Positions 63,110 through 64,000 of a stretch of DNA of 64,000 nt are shown piece by piece; within the stretch, counting starts at the first letter, position 1; each line of letters begins with the position of its first letter. The stretch is taken from the NCBI GenBank assembly GCA_001247695.2, contig LGRX02035141.1, positions 1 to 64,000 on the forward strand, read 5' to 3'. A program made the translations under genes and the position numbers. The notes under the pieces are model-generated. The model made no database searches, was not told the DNA's origin, and saw nothing but the letters and a program-made list of their open reading frames with translations. This stretch comes from Cymbomonas tetramitiformis (Eukaryota > Chlorophyta > Pyramimonadophyceae > Pyramimonadales > Pyramimonadaceae).

Positions 63110-64000
63110 GTAGTCGAGCGACTGAAATATTTCTCCAGTTGTATAGCTCAAATTCAGTCTTCTTTCTGTGTTGGTTATTTAACCGTGTGCTGTTGGTTCA
63201 CAGTGGTCGTGGACTGTGTAAAATGTGGAAAGCGGCGCTCTGCACCAGGTAGCCACAGCTGCGCGCCTTCGCTCTCACTGAGGGCCGTCATTTCCATTGT
63301 TTATGAGTTTCTTGCTTGTGAACGGAGACACGCTCGAAGCCTGCAACTTGCTACGGGCATCGACGGTATGACGCCACCCTTCTTCGGCTCTGACAGGAAA
63401 GAATGTTGTGGGAAGCATCAGCACAGCTGCGGTCACAAACTTCCGCAGGCTGTTTGCAGCCATTTCCAACCTCATCATGCGAACCTACAGTCTTCTCCGT
63501 ATAGTGCTTCATACCCGGTTCTCGGCATAGCGCGCTACAGAACCTTTGTTGGCGGCGCATAGAAATTCTCAAGGTTCTTCGTGATGTTTTTTGCAGACTG
63601 AGTTTTCAGAGGCCTTTTCCGGTCGAATACGAGTCCCACACTTTGACGCGCACTTTTCTCAAGAAATATCGCTGTATGCAGAGAGAGAGGTGAAACCTCC
63701 GATGCCGTTCCTCTCTTCTACACATGGAATCTGCAAAACCCTATTCAACTCGCTCTGCTTACGCTTTCATTCAAGGCGTCCTATACCATTTCTCTTCAGA
63801 AAGGGCTGGCTATTCCGCTTACGAATAACGTCCTTTGTATATCTGCACCCTTGCTGCATCTGCTTCAATCATTTGACACGCGGCCCACCGAAGAGAGCGC
63901 GTCGACAAGGCATACGCACTCCTGGCCGACGCTTCACCTATATTTTCACATTCCTGCTCTAGCACTTGCTACGTGCGAGGTGAGAGAAGTCCTGCTCTGA
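63110..64000. other. Uncertain, partly coding-like
   Basis: Several overlapping open frames. The most protein-like is 63645-63970 in the third plus frame (IPLTNNVLCISAPLLHLLQS, DTRPTEESAS), without a clear start or splice site. It may continue a gene beyond the window edge. I do not call a product. Confidence 0.25.

Noticed and set aside
63275..63478. Minus-strand ORF with a signal-peptide-like start
   Set aside because: Short, overlapped by equally plausible plus-strand frames, and without splice or homology support.

Overview
This window looks like repeat-rich nuclear DNA of a eukaryote, most likely a green alga or a close relative (moderate to low confidence). The evidence is spliceosomal introns with GT..AG ends, a Ser-Pro/hydroxyproline-rich glycoprotein exon, a plant-like initiator tRNA-Met half beside an LTR, and a (TTTAGGG)-like interstitial stretch. 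There are no operons, and most open frames are shadows or repeat-encoded. All exon models were made by eye from splice sites and phase.

Region 1 (1-9.8 kb): two arrays of a ~131-bp satellite in the same orientation are separated by a 1.77-kb inverted-repeat element with an 8-bp target duplication. The second array runs straight into a broken transposase gene (Tnp2/CACTA-like, tentative). Next is a minus-strand Ty3/gypsy remnant whose ORF reads integrase - chromodomain - cytosine-5 DNA methyltransferase. A 481-bp Tc1/mariner-type MITE splits the methyltransferase domain.

Region 2 (10.1-13.8 kb): a ~3-kb inverted-repeat element (PIF/Harbinger-like ends) sits in one copy of a tandem-duplicated small gene fragment. 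The other copy preserves a likely empty site.

Region 3 (15.2-32.7 kb, minus strand): a nine-exon gene can be assembled with every phase matching, giving about 2161 residues. It has a signal peptide, repeated Cys-rich modules on 1-1 phase exons, a large extracellular part, a Pro-rich stalk, a transmembrane helix and an acidic repetitive tail. Its introns have filled with 5'-truncated RLE-type LINE copies stacked head to tail at (CA)n tails.

Region 4 (33.6-45.3 kb): a minus-strand multi-ORF unit consists of a spliced zinc-knuckle protein, an ORF with strict 7-residue (21-bp) periodicity, and a Ulp1/C48-like protease ORF whose end is cut by an LTR. A young gag-only LTR retrotransposon (256-bp LTRs that look identical, 5-bp target duplication) sits in the first intron of the zinc-knuckle gene. 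The related LTR at 34.0-34.3 kb abuts a 32-nt match to the 5' half of initiator tRNA-Met, a copia-like half-tRNA primer site.

Region 5 (45-64 kb): mostly non-coding and AT-rich. It contains a family of palindromic half-site repeats, large hairpins, a hAT-type MITE, an odd tRNA-like cloverleaf, tRNA-like halves in permuted order, gag fragments and microsatellites.
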